This document shows, one piece after another, positions 6,149 through 7,148 of a DNA stretch of 7,148 nucleotides. The DNA is from Bacillota bacterium (GTDB lineage: Bacteria; Bacillota; Clostridia; Clostridiales; Clostridiaceae), in assembly GCA_023417975.1 (NCBI GenBank), contig JAEZDX010000169.1, positions 1 through 7,148 of the forward strand, given 5' to 3'. The position numbers and the translations under genes are program-made. The stretch's first letter is position 1, and every line of letters begins with the position of its first letter. Below the pieces are notes generated by a model. That model ran no database searches and was not told where the DNA came from. It saw only the letters and a list, made by a program, of their open reading frames with translations.

Positions 6149-6982
6149 CTATACATTAACATAAGGTATCTCTCTGCAGTGGCATCTTTTAACTTCCGGT
6201 GTTTCAACAGTTTTGATACCCTTCAAATAGTAATCGAGAAATTCACAAATTATTTCTATTACAAGCTTACCGCCGAAAGCATGCACTGCTCCCGGAATCA
6301 GATACATCATCACAGGCACTCCCGCATTTTCCAGAGCATTTCGCAGATGTTTGGAGTGTTCAGGAGAAACCACCGGATCCTCCGAACCATGGAGAATTAG
6401 AAAGGGTGGTTCATTACCATTAATGTATGTCTGGGGACTTGCAGCCGCTGCCAAGCTCAATCCCGTTTTCGAAGTTGCCTTTGCACCTAGAAGCTCATCC
6501 ACCGGTTTATTTTGTTCTTCTTGATTATCAACAAAGGTTTTTTGCAAATTCGTAGGAGCACACATGTCAATAACTGCCTGCAAACTGTAATCCCCCTCAG
6601 CAGTTTCCCAATTTCTATTTCCGGAAGATACCCCAAGCATTGTGGCTAGATGTGCTCCTGCCGAGTCCCCTGCCGCAGCTATCTTTCCGGCATCATATCC
6701 ATATTTATCTGCATTATTTCTTAGATAAAGCAGAGCATCTTTTAAATCAAACAGCTGCGTTGGAAATTTTCCTTCGTCACAATATCTGTAATCTACTGCA
6801 GCAACCGCATACCCTTTGTTTAACAGCGGCATGGCAAGGTTCCAGGTTCTGTTAAGCTCTTTCCAACCTCCACCATGAATCCACATGATTAAAGGAGGGT
6901 TTTTATCCTCAGGAAGATATATATCTAAGTACAGATTACGAGTCTTCAATTTTTTGTATACTATGTCTTTATATTCTTTCAT
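6149..6982 (-). CDS. Alpha/beta-hydrolase esterase, HGGGW/GDSAG type, probable carbohydrate acyl esterase
   Basis: This 277-residue protein is an alpha/beta-hydrolase of the broad lipase/acetyl-esterase group (HSL-like or BD-FAE-like). The oxyanion motif HGGGW is at 36-40, the nucleophile elbow GDSAGAH puts Ser107 in the active site, Asp202 follows in GSEDPVV, and His234 in GAVHAF completes the triad. YLDIYLP near 18-24 and VAAVDYRY near 60-67 are typical of the fold. The length is usual for the family. No signal peptide is seen, so it acts in the cytoplasm, likely removing acetyl or other acyl groups from imported sugars; the substrate is inferred from the neighbours. The ATG at 6982 has AGGAGG 6 bases upstream and is preferred over the ATG at 7006, which has no such site. 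The tail after about residue 257 ends in the unusual KRCHCREIPYVNV. No terminator is visible in the 203-base gap to the galactosidase, so partial co-transcription is possible. Confidence 0.92.
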   Translation of the reverse strand: MKEYKDIVYKKLKTRNLYLDIYLPEDKNPPLIMWIHGGGWKELNRTWNLAMPLLNKGYAVAAVDYRYCDEGKFPTQLFDLKDALLYLRNNADKYGYDAGKIAAAGDSAGAHLATMLGVSSGNRNWETAEGDYSLQAVIDMCAPTNLQKTFVDNQEEQNKPVDELLGAKATSKTGLSLAAAASPQTYINGNEPPFLILHGSEDPVVSPEHSKHLRNALENAGVPVMMYLIPGAVHAFGGKLVIEIICEFLDYYLKGIKTVETPEVKRCHCREIPYVNV

Positions 6983-6988
6983 GTCGTT

Positions 6989-6994
6989 CCTCCT
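6989..6994 (-). promoter_or_regulatory. Consensus ribosome binding site that sets the esterase start
   Basis: A perfect AGGAGG on the minus strand, 6 bases before the ATG at 6982, decides the esterase start and removes the eight codons from 7006. Confidence 0.85.
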
Positions 6995-7047
6995 ATAATG
7001 CTTCATTTAAGTTTCATACATACGAATTCTTTAATTTTATATTACAT

Positions 7048-7148
7048 TTACTTAAAATACTGCTTAACAAGGAACTTCATTAAACCACCGGGCTGCTCCT
7101 TTACAAACTCTGCTTTATCCTTGAATAACATACCGTAAGGTGCATCAG
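7048..7148 (-). CDS. C-terminal end of an unrecognised protein (partial, N-terminus off the right edge)
   Basis: An open frame enters from the right edge and ends at TAA (7048-7050). It gives 32 residues that begin DAPYGMLFKDKAEF and end KFLVKQYFK. The composition, with many Lys and Phe residues, reads like ordinary coding sequence, and the strand and spacing match the operon-like layout. The frame is only 101 bases long, so it could be chance, but no other gene explains this end of the window. The stop is 65 bases before the esterase start with no terminator between, so the two may be co-transcribed. I do not recognise the family. Confidence 0.6.
   Translation of the reverse strand, partial: DAPYGMLFKDKAEFVKEQPGGLMKFLVKQYFK

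Noticed and set aside
6179..6855. Two plus-strand open frames opposite the esterase gene
   Set aside because: They are shadows of a minus-strand gene with a complete catalytic triad.

Overview
The window looks like part of a carbohydrate-uptake and degradation locus from a low-GC, Gram-positive, probably anaerobic clostridial bacterium. The reasons are the very AT-rich intergenic DNA, the AGGAGG-type ribosome binding sites, a lipobox-type binding protein and the style of the proteins. A plant-fibre degrader such as the Ruminiclostridium/Acetivibrio group would fit, but that placement is inference. Every supported gene lies on the minus strand, so the biological order runs from right to left.

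In transcription order: (1) the last 32 codons of an unrecognised gene (7148-7048). (2) A cytoplasmic alpha/beta-hydrolase esterase (6982-6149) with a complete Ser-Asp-His triad. (3) A 203-base spacer with a good -10 box and an array of TNACAT motifs. (4) A cytoplasmic GH27 alpha-galactosidase (5945-4782) with all key acidic residues. (5) A small six-cysteine protein (4781-4578) that starts on the base after the galactosidase stop codon, followed by a strong intrinsic terminator. (6) A lipoprotein sugar-binding protein with a C-terminal CBM9-like module (4292-2391), with its own candidate promoters and a hairpin terminator. (7) A very large secreted solute-binding protein (2134 to beyond the left edge) that carries two related beta-sandwich modules and a helical linker ahead of its binding domain.

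A reasonable working picture is that the two binding proteins capture oligosaccharides outside the cell and an ABC permease, not in this window, imports them. The cytoplasmic esterase and alpha-galactosidase would then remove acyl groups and terminal alpha-galactose. Galactomannan or raffinose-type sugars are natural candidates, but the substrate is not shown by the sequence. I saw no RNA gene, mobile element, CRISPR array or phage signature. I do not see a clearly new system. The most unusual points are the binding protein fused to CBM9, the duplicated modules in a binding protein without a lipobox, the coupled zinc-ribbon-like protein, and the repeat array upstream of the galactosidase.
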